Assembly (NCBI RefSeq): GCF_015354245.1 | Contig: NZ_JADKYZ010000004.1 | Location: 124,001-188,000, forward strand | Origin: Diaphorobacter caeni | Lineage (GTDB): Bacteria > Pseudomonadota > Gammaproteobacteria > Burkholderiales > Burkholderiaceae_C | DNA length: 64,000 bases | Reading direction: 5' to 3' | Shown here: piece after piece, positions 45,901-55,900 of the stretch | How positions within the stretch are numbered: the first letter of the stretch is position 1 | How the letters are laid out: each line of letters starts with the position of its first letter | The notes under the pieces: model-generated | The model's input: the letters and a program-made list of their open reading frames with translations, nothing else | Told to the model about the DNA's origin: nothing | The model's database searches: none | Program-made: the position numbers and the translations under genes

Positions 45901-47064
45901 CACCGCCTTGCCCAGCGGCAGGCGGTCGGCGATCTGCGCAAGCACCGCGAGATTGAGCTGGCTGGCGCGCAGCTCGCCCTGCTCCAGCGCCGGATTCATC
46001 GGATCCGCCCCAGTCTGGCGGAAGAACAGCGTGGTGTCGGGCCAGCTCAGGCCATCGTCAGCCACGAACGAGAGGTTCTGCACGCTCACCTCGAAACCAT
46101 TGTCGAACTGCTGCGCGCCCACGCGGCCCTTGACCGACTGCAGCGACAGGGGCTCGAGCTTGTTGCCGAGCGTGGCGCGCACCTCCTTGAGCGCCACGTC
46201 CGCCACGCCGCCGGTGATCTTGCCCTGCCGCACGTCGATCCATGCGCGCACCGCGCCTTCGCCCTCCCCGACGGTGAGCGCGCCAAGGTCCGCATATTCA
46301 TTGAGGCGCGAGACATCGCCGTTGGGCAGATCGGCGTAGATCTGGCCGCTCCAGGTCTGCCAGTCGCCGCCCCGGGTCGACCAAATCGGCTCGCGGAACA
46401 CGCCGCGCACCGAAAAGCGCTCGCCCCAGCCAGCGGGCGGCGTCGCGTCGAGCCGCATGCGGTGACGCCATGCACCATTGCGCAGCACCAGATTCACGTC
46501 CGTGAGTTCAAGTGGCGGCGCCTCGCGCAGTTCGTCCGTCCAGCGCACCTTGCCGTTCAGGATGGCAACCTCGCCCTGCGAGAACAGCCATTCGAGCCCG
46601 GAGCCGTCGCCGCCTTCCGCGCCGCCGGTGATCGGCAGACCCGCCACATGGATGCTGCCGTTCGCGTCGCGGCGCACGTCGAGCTCGGGCGCCTTCACAT
46701 AGAGCTGATCGAAGCCCCGGCGCAGCAGCGAACGCGGCGACACCGCCACGACCACCTGCGGCAGCCGCAATGCCTCACGCCCCATGGGGTCAAGCAGTTG
46801 CACGTCGGAGAGCTCCAGCGTGGGTATCAGACCCTCGCTCTGTGCGGCCAGCCCCCCGATTCGCACCGGTACCCCCAGCGCCTTCTCGGCTTGGGTTTGT
46901 ACTTGCAGACGGAATTCCCCGATACGCGGCACAATGAAGCCGTGCAGCAAGCCCCAGGCGACAGCGACCAGCAGCCAGAAAGCCAGCAGCAGCCCCAGCG
47001 ACCACCGCGCGAACCCTGCAAGAAAATGCAGCAGACGTGATGGATGGGAGGGCTGCTCGGTCAT
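42910..47064 (-). CDS. yhdP: YhdP family AsmA-like envelope protein
   Basis: 1,384 residues from MTEQPSHPSRLLHFLAG; no clear ribosome site. One N-terminal transmembrane helix (about 17-43, GLLLAFWLLVAVAWGLLHGFIVP) anchors a very large periplasmic part. The opening IGEFRLQVQTQAEKALGVPVRIGGL and the C-terminal MTASLVATAINPVIGLGSFLAQVFLRGPLIQAATQEFRVDGTWSDPRVEKV are YhdP/AsmA signatures. YhdP, TamB and YdbH carry phospholipids to the outer membrane in enterobacteria; the same role is inferred. It is divergent from glnE and coupled to the nitrilase gene. Confidence 0.92.
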   Translation of the reverse strand: MTEQPSHPSRLLHFLAGFARWSLGLLLAFWLLVAVAWGLLHGFIVPRIGEFRLQVQTQAEKALGVPVRIGGLAAQSEGLIPTLELSDVQLLDPMGREALRLPQVVVAVSPRSLLRRGFDQLYVKAPELDVRRDANGSIHVAGLPITGGAEGGDGSGLEWLFSQGEVAILNGKVRWTDELREAPPLELTDVNLVLRNGAWRHRMRLDATPPAGWGERFSVRGVFREPIWSTRGGDWQTWSGQIYADLPNGDVSRLNEYADLGALTVGEGEGAVRAWIDVRQGKITGGVADVALKEVRATLGNKLEPLSLQSVKGRVGAQQFDNGFEVSVQNLSFVADDGLSWPDTTLFFRQTGADPMNPALEQGELRASQLNLAVLAQIADRLPLGKAVHDPLRQIAPRGVARNVQATWHGPLSAPRQYQANGLIEDLTMGSTAKGEPGGSMPGIAGARVQFALTQAGGNATLAISNGALVFPGVFEEPAIPLQKLSANVNWTIDGERIGVDVQNVKFANADAAGEARASWHTDDPRKSSSGSRFPGVLDLSGSATRADGTRVHRYLPLGIPEHTRHYVRDAVNTGVATGMQFKVKGNLHDFPFSKPGQGDFRIAAQVKNVNYTYVPASLQAAGELPWPQLTGLSGELVFERSSMQIKNANGTLGGLAAVKVRNANAEIPNLDHPVVGVDAHAVGPLADMLGLARKSHITQLTEHALDQAVVSGNAELRLQLSLPLDHINESKVQGNVKLLGNDVQFTPDVPQVTQAQGSVQFSEGGFSIVGVQGRALGGDVTLEGGMRTLSASSAPPPQPLPAGQKAIVQVRAQGVATAEGLRAVAPAGPLADLAKHASGTTPYSVQVGLRRGVPELLVNASLQGMAVDLPAPLGKTEQSAMPVRFETQLTPQSVEAAAHLPLQEQLTVDVANVGGVHYVRQLGEAGQPGKVLRGAIGVGLPAGQAPRLPESGVTADLVLGDVDAAPWHALAKAVADQPTSASVSAAADPELQGYKPSRINVRAQSIALGGRTLHQVDASVTRHKDLWRVNAKAEELSGLIEYRLASDTVPAPGLIYARLDRLRIPQTQDTVASANDLLDDQPRTLPALDIVVQDFQIHGRNLGRIEVLARNATTGDGRREWRLAHLNLITPEATFTSSGNWALLGGTGANAQRRTAMNFELDVRDSGDLLARFNMPGVVKRGKGKMTGQVAWLGAPLSPDYSSMTGQVHVDMQAGQFLKADPGLAKLLSVLSLQSIPRRLTLDFRDVFSEGFAFDFVRGDVHVDRGVATTNNLQMKGLNAAVLMEGKADLEHETQDLRVVVVPEINAMTASLVATAINPVIGLGSFLAQVFLRGPLIQAATQEFRVDGTWSDPRVEKVKRSKAVTGQSDQSADARHESTGETQ

Positions 47065-47203
47065 GGAGAAAGGTTGATTTGTGTGTGGAATTATGACCCG
47101 CCCTGTCTCCTTGAGTTCTGCACAGATGGTGTCGTGATGTACAGCCGTGCAGAGACTGCCGGTTGCGCTCATGCTGTGACAGTGCGCGTTGCGCCAGCCT
47201 GAA

Positions 47204-50026
47204 ATGCAGAAGCCCTCCTCAGAATTGACCCCCATCGATGGCCAGAGCCATCTCGCAGAACATTCCCGCTTCTTCCAGCGCCTGCACCGGCGCTACGAAT
47301 CGGAAATGGCCCTGCTGCCCACCGGTGTTCCGACGCGCGAGACCATGGCCCAGACCTGCGATGACCTCATCGCCAAAGGCCATGACCTGGGCGCGGCCTT
47401 GCGGATCCTGCGCCAGATTGTCATGGAGCGCCTGATCCGCCTGGATTGCGAGCAGGGCGCACCGCTTGAAGACATCTGCCTGCCGGTCACTCATCTGGCC
47501 GAATTGGCGCTGGACCGGGCCTGCACAGCCGTGCGGGCCGAGCTCGACACCCGCCACGGCGCCCCGCAGGGCCCGAACGGCGAGCCGGTGCAGCTCTGGG
47601 TCATCGGCATGGGCAAGCTCGGCGCGCGCGAGCTCAACGTGTCGAGCGACATCGACCTCATCTACGTCTACGAGCACGACGGCGACACCGCCGGTCAGCC
47701 CGATGGGCGCGGCAAGCTCTCCAACCACGAATACTTCGCTCGCGCGGTCAAGGCCATCTTCAACCTCGTGGGCGACACGACCGAGCACGGCTTCGTGTTC
47801 CGCGTCGATCTGGCGCTGCGCCCCAACGGCAACTCCGGCCCGTCGGCCGTCTCGCTGTCGGCGCTGGAGGACTATCTGCTCGTGCACGGCCGCGAATGGG
47901 AGCGCTTCGCCTGGCTCAAGAGCCGCATCGTCGCTCCGCGCGACTGCCTGTCCACGCCCAATGTGCAGGCGCTGCGCGGCGTGGTGCTGCCGTTCGTGTT
48001 CCGCCGCTATCTGGACTACAACGTGTTCGATGCCCTGCGCATCCTGCACCGCCAGATCCGCGACCACGCCTCCAAGCGCAGCGCCGGTCACCCCGAGCGA
48101 GCCAACGACGTCAAGCTCTCGCGCGGCGGGATTCGCGAGATCGAGTTCACCGTGCAGCTGCTGCAGGTGGTGCGCGGCGGCCAGTTCCCCGAACTGCGCT
48201 GCCGCCCCACGCTCGAAGCGCTGCAGCGCCTTGCGCGCGCCGGCCTCATGCCGCAGGAAACCGCCGATGCGCTGGCGCGCGCCTATGTATTCCTGCGCAA
48301 GGTAGAGCACCGCATCCAGTATCTCGACGACCAGCAGACCCATGTGCTGCCCACCTCCGACGACGACCTGTGCTGGATCGGCCGGACCATGGGCGTGGAG
48401 TGCAGCGACTTCCTCAAGGAGCTGGACACCCACCGCGAACTGGTCGCCCAGGAGTTCGACACCCTGCTCGGCGGCGAAGCCGAGAAGAAGAAATGCGCAG
48501 GCGGCAACTGCGGCGGCCCGCGCGCTGCCGGATCAAGCGCGCCCGCGCCCGAGCTGGACACGCTGCTCGAGCTGCTCCCGCCCAAGATGCGCGAACGCGT
48601 GGCCGACTGGCGCACCAACCAGCGTGTGCAGGGCCTGCGCGACGAAGCGCGCGCTCGCTTGTACCGACTCACGCAGCGCACCGCGCGCTGGATCGGCGAG
48701 GGCACGACTGACGAGGCCGCCGCCGTGCGCTTCGTCGAATGGCTGGAGCCGCTGCTGCGCCGCGAAAGCTATCTGGCGCTGCTGCTCGAGCGCCCCTCGG
48801 TGCACGAACACCTGCTGCACCTGCTGGGCTCGGCCAAATGGCCGGCGCGCTACATGCTGCAGCACCCCGGCGTGATCGACGAGCTGGCGAGCGACGCGCT
48901 GATGTCCGAGCGCTTCGTGCCCGCCGATTTCGAGCACGAGCTCGAACTGCGTCTGGCCGCGCTGCGCTCGACCGGCGAGGACGACGACGAGAACCTGCTC
49001 AACCTGCTGCGCCGCGCCCACCATGCCGAAACCTTCCGCACGCTGGCCCGCGACGTGGAGCACCGCATCACGGTCGAGCAGGTGGCGGACGATCTCTCCG
49101 CGCTCGCCGACTGCGTGCTGCGCGTGACGGCGCGCTGGTGCTGGTCGCGTCTGAAAAACAAGCACCGCGAGACGCCGCAGTTCGCCATCATCGGCTACGG
49201 CAAGCTCGGCGGAAAGGAATTGGGCTACGGCAGTGATCTGGACATCGTCTTCGTGTTCGACGACGACGACGAGAACGCCCTGGAAATCTACGCCGCCTTC
49301 GTGCGCAAGCTGGTCAACTGGCTGTCGGTGAAGACCGGCGAGGGTGACCTGTTCGAGATCGACACCGCCCTGCGCCCCAACGGCAACTCGGGCCTGCTGG
49401 TCACGCGCTTCGCCGCCTACGCCGACTACCAGACCCAGCGCGGCAGCAACACCGCCTGGACCTGGGAACATCAGGCGATGACGCGCGCGCGCTTCGTGCT
49501 CGGCACCGAAGATCTCGTGCCGCTCGACGCCCAGGGCCACCCCATCGCCGAGGACGAGCCCCACGGCGGCCTGCACCTGCGCGAGCGTTTCGACGCGGTG
49601 CGCGAGGCCGTCATCACCGCGCCGCGCGACAGCGCGTCGCTGCGGGACGAAATCGTCACCATGCGCGATCGCGTGCGCAGCGCCCATCCGGTGCCGCACG
49701 GCGAGTTCGACGTGAAGCACAGCCACGGCGCGATGGTCGACGCCGAGTTCGCCGTGCAGTACTTGGTGCTGTCACAGTCGGACGCCCATCCGGGCCTGCG
49801 TGACAACAAGGGCAACATCGCCCTGCTGCAGCGCGCCGAGGCCGCCGGCCTCTTGCCCGCGGGCGTGGGCACGGCGGCCGCCAATGCCTACCGCACGCTG
49901 CGCCATGTGCAGCACCGCGCACGCCTGAACGAAGAACCCACGCGCGTGCTCGACGACGAACTCGTGCCTGAACGCGACGCGATCCTCGCGCTCTGGAAAG
50001 CCGTCTTCGGCGACCGACCGCTCTGA
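47204..50026 (+). CDS. glnE: Bifunctional glutamine synthetase adenylyltransferase/deadenylase
   Basis: 940 residues from ATG 47204. A TTG start at 47189 would add five residues; neither has a ribosome site. Two nucleotidyltransferase domains are clear: VIGMGKLGARELNVSSDIDLIYVYEHDG (deadenylase half) and IIGYGKLGGKELGYGSDLDIVFVFDDDD (adenylylase half). RGGIREIEFTVQLLQ and HGAMVDAEFAVQYL recur in each. A Cys/Gly-rich insert (KKKCAGGNCGGP) sits between the halves. It tunes glutamine synthetase activity in response to PII. Confidence 0.95.
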   Translation: MQKPSSELTPIDGQSHLAEHSRFFQRLHRRYESEMALLPTGVPTRETMAQTCDDLIAKGHDLGAALRILRQIVMERLIRLDCEQGAPLEDICLPVTHLAELALDRACTAVRAELDTRHGAPQGPNGEPVQLWVIGMGKLGARELNVSSDIDLIYVYEHDGDTAGQPDGRGKLSNHEYFARAVKAIFNLVGDTTEHGFVFRVDLALRPNGNSGPSAVSLSALEDYLLVHGREWERFAWLKSRIVAPRDCLSTPNVQALRGVVLPFVFRRYLDYNVFDALRILHRQIRDHASKRSAGHPERANDVKLSRGGIREIEFTVQLLQVVRGGQFPELRCRPTLEALQRLARAGLMPQETADALARAYVFLRKVEHRIQYLDDQQTHVLPTSDDDLCWIGRTMGVECSDFLKELDTHRELVAQEFDTLLGGEAEKKKCAGGNCGGPRAAGSSAPAPELDTLLELLPPKMRERVADWRTNQRVQGLRDEARARLYRLTQRTARWIGEGTTDEAAAVRFVEWLEPLLRRESYLALLLERPSVHEHLLHLLGSAKWPARYMLQHPGVIDELASDALMSERFVPADFEHELELRLAALRSTGEDDDENLLNLLRRAHHAETFRTLARDVEHRITVEQVADDLSALADCVLRVTARWCWSRLKNKHRETPQFAIIGYGKLGGKELGYGSDLDIVFVFDDDDENALEIYAAFVRKLVNWLSVKTGEGDLFEIDTALRPNGNSGLLVTRFAAYADYQTQRGSNTAWTWEHQAMTRARFVLGTEDLVPLDAQGHPIAEDEPHGGLHLRERFDAVREAVITAPRDSASLRDEIVTMRDRVRSAHPVPHGEFDVKHSHGAMVDAEFAVQYLVLSQSDAHPGLRDNKGNIALLQRAEAAGLLPAGVGTAAANAYRTLRHVQHRARLNEEPTRVLDDELVPERDAILALWKAVFGDRPL

Positions 50027-50035
50027 TTCCGCCAT

Positions 50036-50065
50036 GAGCGAGGCTCGCATGCAGCGGCCTCGCTC
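50036..50065 (+). terminator. Stem-loop after glnE
   Basis: GAGCGAGGC and GCCTCGCTC form a perfect 9-bp stem with a 12-nt loop, 10 bp after the glnE stop. No U-run follows. The remaining gap to 50306 has no gene; TGATCGATCA near 50203 is a short palindrome of unknown meaning. Confidence 0.5.
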
Positions 50066-50306
50066 ACAACGATTCACGGTCGTCCAAGGCTTCCCTGCGC
50101 CAGCCCAAAGCGGCACGGGCCGCGCTGGAAAACTGCAGCGCATTCATGCTCTAATGCGCTGCTCACCGGCCCAGCAGACTTGCGCGCAAAAGAATTGATC
50201 TGATCGATCATGGAAGGACGAGGCACCGAATGCCCCGCCCCGCGCGCGCCAGGCCGATTCCCCATCGCTGTCGCCTCACGAGGGCGCATTCCACGACGTC
50301 TCATCC

Positions 50307-51758
50307 ATGCCGCGAATCCGCTTGCTGCATCTGGCTCTGTCTCTCTGGTTGCCGTTGACCCTGGCGGGCTGCGCCATCCAGCGCCCGCCCGCGCAGGTCG
50401 ATGCCCCTGTGCCGACCCAATGGCATGCCCCGCTTCCGCACGGCGGCAGCGTCGCGCAGCTCGAGGACTGGTGGCGCGCTGCGGGCGATCCGCTGCTCGC
50501 AGAACTCATCCGCGAGGCCCAGACCGCCAGCCCCAGCGTGGCGCAGGCGCGCTCGACCTTCGAGCAGGCCCGGGCCACGCAAGTCGCCGCGCGTGCCGCG
50601 CTGCTGCCGACGCTGGACGCGCAGGCCAGTGCCAGCAGGGGCTTCAACGAGCAGACCGCCGGCATCGCCAACACCGCGCAGATCGGCGCGCAGGCGGGAT
50701 GGGAGATCGACCTGTTCGGCCGCAACTCCGCCACCTCGGATGCCGCTGGCGAGCGCCTCGAAGGCTCGCGGGCCAAATGGCATGACGCCCGCGTGTCGGT
50801 GGCCGCCGAGGTCGCCAACCAATACACCGGCTGGCGCTACTGCGCGCGGCAGCTCACCGTGCTGCAAGGCGACGTGGCATCGCGCGAGCAGACCGCGAAG
50901 CTCTCGAGCGAGAGCGAACGCGCGGGCTTCACCGCTCCCGCCAATGCGGCCCTCGCCGCCGCAAGCTTTTCCGATGGCCGCGTGCGCCTCGCACAGCAAC
51001 AGCTGCAGTGCGACATCGGCATCAAGACGCTGGTCGCGCTGACCGGCCGCGACGAGGCCGCACTGCGCAGCGCGCTCGCCGAATCGCCCGCCGCACCGCT
51101 GCCGGACGCGCTGTTCACCGTGGACAGCCTTCCCGCGCAGGTCATCGTGCAGCGCCCCGACGTCCATGCCGCCGAACGCGAAGTGGCGGCCGCGAGCGCC
51201 GACGTCGGCAGCGCCGAAGCCGAACGCTATCCACGGCTCTCGCTCGGGGGCTCCATCGGCCGGCTGTATCTCGGCACCGGCAGTCTGAGCGGCAGCTCCA
51301 ACATCTGGACCATCGGGCCGGTGGCGGTGTCGCTGCCGCTGTTCGACGGTGGCCGCCGCGCCGCGCAGGTCACGGCCGCGAAGGCGCGCTACGACGCGGC
51401 GGCGGTGAGCTATCGCGCACAGGTCCGACAGGCCGTGGGCGAGGTCGAGCAGGCGCTCACCAGACTCGCGAGCACCAGCGAACGCCGCACCGACGCGCAG
51501 AACGCCGCGGCGGGCTACAAGCGCTCGCTCGACGCCACGCAAGCGCTGTGGAAGGGCGGCCTCGCCAGCCAGCTGGATCTGGAGAACGCCCGTCGCACGG
51601 CGCTGGCCTCCGAACTCTCGCTGGTGAGCCTCGAACAGGAGCGCATGAGCGCCTGGATCCAGCTCTACCGCGCTGCCGGTGGCGGCTGGAGCGTGAATGC
51701 GCAAGACCCGGCCGTCCCCACGGCCGCCACGTCGTTCAACGCCTCGCCGACCCATTGA
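50307..51758 (+). CDS. RND efflux outer-membrane lipoprotein (NodT/OprM family)
   Basis: 483 residues from a lipoprotein signal with lipobox LAGC (about Cys21). Two OEP repeats are visible. The first has EDWWRAAGDPLLAELIREAQTASPSVAQARSTFEQARA and GWEIDLFGRNSATSDAA; the second has IVQRPDVHAAEREVAAASADVGSAEAERYPRLSLGGSIG and LPLFDGGRRAAQV. It would form the trimeric TolC-like exit duct. It opens an operon with the adaptor and pump genes, 43 bp and 12 bp apart. Confidence 0.94.
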   Translation: MPRIRLLHLALSLWLPLTLAGCAIQRPPAQVDAPVPTQWHAPLPHGGSVAQLEDWWRAAGDPLLAELIREAQTASPSVAQARSTFEQARATQVAARAALLPTLDAQASASRGFNEQTAGIANTAQIGAQAGWEIDLFGRNSATSDAAGERLEGSRAKWHDARVSVAAEVANQYTGWRYCARQLTVLQGDVASREQTAKLSSESERAGFTAPANAALAAASFSDGRVRLAQQQLQCDIGIKTLVALTGRDEAALRSALAESPAAPLPDALFTVDSLPAQVIVQRPDVHAAEREVAAASADVGSAEAERYPRLSLGGSIGRLYLGTGSLSGSSNIWTIGPVAVSLPLFDGGRRAAQVTAAKARYDAAAVSYRAQVRQAVGEVEQALTRLASTSERRTDAQNAAAGYKRSLDATQALWKGGLASQLDLENARRTALASELSLVSLEQERMSAWIQLYRAAGGGWSVNAQDPAVPTAATSFNASPTH

Positions 51759-51800
51759 TCCGCACCGAAACGCGTTAACCGATCAACCTACCGATTTGCC

Positions 51801-52928
51801 ATGCCGCGCTTTCTCTCTCGCATTCCCCATCTTCACCTCACCGCCGTCACGCTGGCGCTCGTGGCCCTGCTCGGCACGGCCGGTGCGCTCGTCTGGAGCG
51901 ATGACTCGCAGGCCGCCGACGACAAGAAAGCCAGCGAGCCCCGCCCCGCGCTGACGGTGTCCGTCGTGCGCCCCGCTTCTGCCAACCTCGCCGCACGCCT
52001 GCCCGCCAACGGCAATGTCGCCGCCTGGCAGGAGGCCAGCATCGGCGCGGAAAGCAACGGCCTGCGCCTGACCGACGTGCGCGTGAATGTGGGCGACACG
52101 GTCAAGGCCGGTCAGGTGCTGGCGACGTTTGCCAGCGAAACCATTGCGGCCGACGTCGCCCAGGCACGCGCCAACCTGCTCGAAGCCAAGGCCAGCGCCG
52201 CCGAGTCGCAGGCCAATGCCGAGCGGGCGCGCACGCTGAGCCAGTCGGGCGCCTTGAGCGCCCAGCAGATCCAGCAGTACACGACCGCCGCGCAGACCGG
52301 CCAGGCCCGCGTCGAAGCCGCGCAGGCCATGCTCAACGCGCAGCAGCTGCGCATGAAGCACACCACGGTGCTCGCCCCCGACAGCGGCGTGATCTCCGCG
52401 CGCACCGCCACCGTGGGCGCAGTGGTGGGCGCGGGTACCGAACTGTTCCGCATGGTGCGCAAGAGCCGCCTCGAATGGCGCGCAGAAGTCGCGTCGAGCG
52501 AGCTTCCACGCATCCAGCTCGGCGGCGGCGTCACCGTGACCGCCGCGAGTGGCGCACAGGTCGAGGGCACGGTACGCACCATCGCGCCGACCGTCGATGC
52601 ACAGACGCGTAACGCCATCGTCTATGTGGACCTGCCCGCCCACGCCGACATCCGCGCCGGCATGTTCGCGCGCGGCGAATTCGTGCTCGGCCAGCGCAAC
52701 GCGATCACCGTGCCGACCTCGGCCATCGTCGTGCGCGACGGCTTCAGCAACGTGTTCGAGCTCGTCGGCACCGACCATGTGCGCATGGTGCGGGTCCAGA
52801 CCGGCCAGCGCACCGGCGAGACGGTCGAAATCACCTCCGGCCTCAAGCCCGACGCATCCATCGTCGCGCGCGGCGGCGCCTTTCTGAACGACGGCGATCT
52901 GGTGCGCGTTCAGCCTGTCGCCAAATAA
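51801..52928 (+). CDS. RND efflux periplasmic adaptor subunit
   Basis: 375 residues with an N-terminal hydrophobic signal or anchor (about 10-32). The lipoyl half-motif EASIGAESNGLRLTDVRVNVGDTVKAGQVLATF is followed by an alpha-hairpin (AQARANLLEAKASAAESQANAERARTL) and the second half-motif TTVLAPDSGVISARTATVGAVVGAG. A beta-barrel and membrane-proximal part ends PTSAIVVRDGFSNVFEL. It links the pump to the outer-membrane duct. No metal-binding motif is evident, so drugs or solvents are likelier cargo than metals. Confidence 0.93.
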   Translation: MPRFLSRIPHLHLTAVTLALVALLGTAGALVWSDDSQAADDKKASEPRPALTVSVVRPASANLAARLPANGNVAAWQEASIGAESNGLRLTDVRVNVGDTVKAGQVLATFASETIAADVAQARANLLEAKASAAESQANAERARTLSQSGALSAQQIQQYTTAAQTGQARVEAAQAMLNAQQLRMKHTTVLAPDSGVISARTATVGAVVGAGTELFRMVRKSRLEWRAEVASSELPRIQLGGGVTVTAASGAQVEGTVRTIAPTVDAQTRNAIVYVDLPAHADIRAGMFARGEFVLGQRNAITVPTSAIVVRDGFSNVFELVGTDHVRMVRVQTGQRTGETVEITSGLKPDASIVARGGAFLNDGDLVRVQPVAK

Positions 52929-52940
52929 AGGATCAGAGCG

Positions 52941-55900
52941 ATGAATCTTTCCGCCTGGTCCATCCGCAACCCGATTCCGGCTGCGATGATCTTTGTGCTG
53001 CTCACCTTGGCGGGGCTGCTGTCGTTCCGGGCGATGAAGGTCCAGAACTTCCCGGACATGGATCTGCCCGTCGTGAACGTCACCGCCTCGCTGCCCGGCG
53101 CCGCGCCGGGCCAGCTCGAAAGCGACGTGGCGCGCAAGATCGAGAACGCCATCGCCACCACGCAGGGGCTCAAGCACATCACCACCACGCTGACCGACGG
53201 CACGGCCGTCATCTCGGCCGAATACCGCCTCGAGAAGCCCGTGCAGGAAGCCGTGGACGACGTGCGCTCGGCAGTCTCGCGGGTGCGCTCAGACATGCCG
53301 GCCGATCTGCGCGACCCCATTGTCAACAAGCTCGAGCTGTCGGCGCAGGCCATCCTCGCCTACACCATCTCGTCGAGCAAGCTCGATGACGAATCGCTGT
53401 CCTGGTTCGTCGACGACACGCTGACCCGTCGCCTGCTCGCCGTGCCCGGCGTGGGTGCGGTGAGCCGCGTGGGCGGCGTGACGCGCGAGGTGCGCGTGGC
53501 GCTCGACGCGCAGCGCATGCTGGCGCTTGGCGCCACGGCGGCCGATGTCTCGCGCCAGCTGCGCGCCACCCAGCTCGAGAGCGCCGGCGGGCGCGCCGAA
53601 CTCGGCGGCGAAGAGCAGCCGCTGCGCACCCTGGCCACCGTGCAGACCGCCGACCAGATCGCGGCCATGGACATCGCGCTCTCGGGCGGGCGGCGCATCC
53701 GCCTCGACCAGATCGCCACCATCACCGACACCACGGCCGAGCAGCGCACCGCCGCCTTCCTCGATGACAAGCCGGTGATCGGCTTCGAGGTTTCGCGCGC
53801 ACGTGGCGCGAGCGAGGTGGAAGTGGGCGCGGGCGTGCAGAAGGTGCTCGAGCAATTGCAAGCCGAGCACGCCGACCTGCAGCTCACCCGCGCGTTCGAC
53901 TTCGTCACCATCGCGCAGGACGAGTACGACAGTTCGATGCGCCTGCTCTACGAAGGCGCGATCCTCGCGGTGATCGTGGTCTGGCTGTTCCTGCGCGACT
54001 GGCGCGCCACCATCGTCTCGGCCGTGGCGCTGCCGCTGTCGGTGATTCCGGCCTTCATCGGCATGCACCTGCTCGGCTTCTCGATCAACATCATCACGCT
54101 GCTCGCGCTGTCGCTGGTGGTCGGCATTCTGGTCGACGACGCCATCGTCGAGGTTGAGAACATCGTGCGCCACCTGCGCATGGGCAAGTCGCCCTATCAG
54201 GCGGCGATGGAGGCAGCCGACGAGATTGGCCTCGCGGTGATCGCCACCACCTTCACGCTGATCGCGGTATTCCTGCCCACGGCCTTCATGAGCGGCATTG
54301 CCGGGCGCTTTTTCAAGCAGTTCGGCTGGACGGCGGCACTCGCGGTGTTCGCGTCGCTGGTCGTCGCGCGCCTGCTCACGCCGATGATGGCGGCCTACAT
54401 GCTGAAGCCGCTCTTCGCGCAGGAGAAGGAGCCGCGCTGGCTCGCGGCCTACATGCGCGCATCGCAATGGTGCCTCAGGCACCGCGTGCTCACGCTGCTC
54501 GCCGCGCTGCTGTTCTTCATCGGCTCGCTCGCGCTGATTCCGCTGCTCCCCTCGGGCTTCATCCCTGCCGACGACAATGAGCAGACCCAGGTCACGCTGG
54601 AACTGCCACCCGGCACCAAGCTGCCCGAAACGCGCGAGCTGGTCACCGCCGCCACCGCGCGCGCGCTCAAGGTCGGACATGTCAACAGCGTCTACGCGAC
54701 GATCGGCGGCGGCTCGGCGGGCTCCGACCCGTTCGCGGGCAACGCCACCGCCGATCCGCGCAAGGCGACGCTCACGCTCACCCTGAGCCCGCGCGCCGAA
54801 CGCCCACGCAAGCAGGCCATCGAACAGAAGCTGCGCGTGGCCATGCAGGACCTGCCCGGCGTGCGCGTGAAGATCGGGCTGGGCGGATCGAACGACCGCT
54901 ACATCCTCGCGCTCGCCAGCGAAGACCCGCAGGCGCTGGCCGAAGCCGCGCGGGCCGTGGAGCGCGACGTGCGCTCGATTCCCGGCATCGGCGGAGTCAG
55001 TTCCTCGGCCAGCCTCGTGCGCCCCGAAATCGCCGTGCGCCCGGACTTCGCGCGCGCCGCCGATCTCGGCGTGAGCACCAGCGCGATTGCGGAGACGCTG
55101 CGCGTGGCCACCGTCGGCGACTACGACCAGTACCTGCCCAAGCTCAACCTTGCCCAGCGCCAGATTCCCATCGTCGTGCGTCTGGACGATGCAGCGCGCG
55201 AGGATCTGTCCACGCTCGAGCGTCTCACCGTGCCCGGCGCGCACGGCCCGGTGCGGCTCGGCGAAGTGGCGACGCTGGAGCCCTCGGGCGGCCCCGCGGT
55301 GATCAGCCGCTACGACCGCTCGCGCAACGTGAACTTCGAAATCGAGCTCGGCTCCCAGGGCCTCGGCGAGGTGCAGGACGCCGTGCGCCAGCTGCCCGCG
55401 GTGCGGGGCCTGCCGGCCAGCGTGCGCCTGATCGACATCGGCGACGCGGAGATGATGGGCGAGCTGTTCACGAGCTTCGGCCTCGCGATGTTGACGGGCG
55501 TGGTCTGCATCTACATCGTGCTGGTGCTGCTGTTCAAGGACTTTCTGCAGCCAGTGACGATTCTCGCGGCCCTGCCGCTGTCGCTGGGCGGCGCCTTCGT
55601 CGGCCTGCTGCTGGCGGGCAAGAGCTTTTCCATGCCGTCGCTGATCGGCTTGATCATGCTGATGGGCATCGCGACCAAGAATTCCATTCTCCTGGTGGAA
55701 TACGCCATCGTCGCGCGCCGAGACCACGGCATGAGCCGCCTCGACGCGCTGCTCGACGCCTGCCACAAGCGCGCCCGCCCCATCATCATGACCACTCTCG
55801 CCATGGGCGCGGGCATGCTGCCGATCGCTCTGGCGCTCGGTGGCGCGGACATGAGCTTCCGCTCGCCGATGGCCACGGCGGTGATCGGCGGGCTGCTCAC

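Noticed and set aside
42934-47040. A 1,368-codon open frame on the plus strand opposite yhdP.
   Set aside because: It is His/Arg/Leu-rich with no domain pattern, exactly antisense to a well-recognised gene. GC-rich codon bias keeps such frames open.
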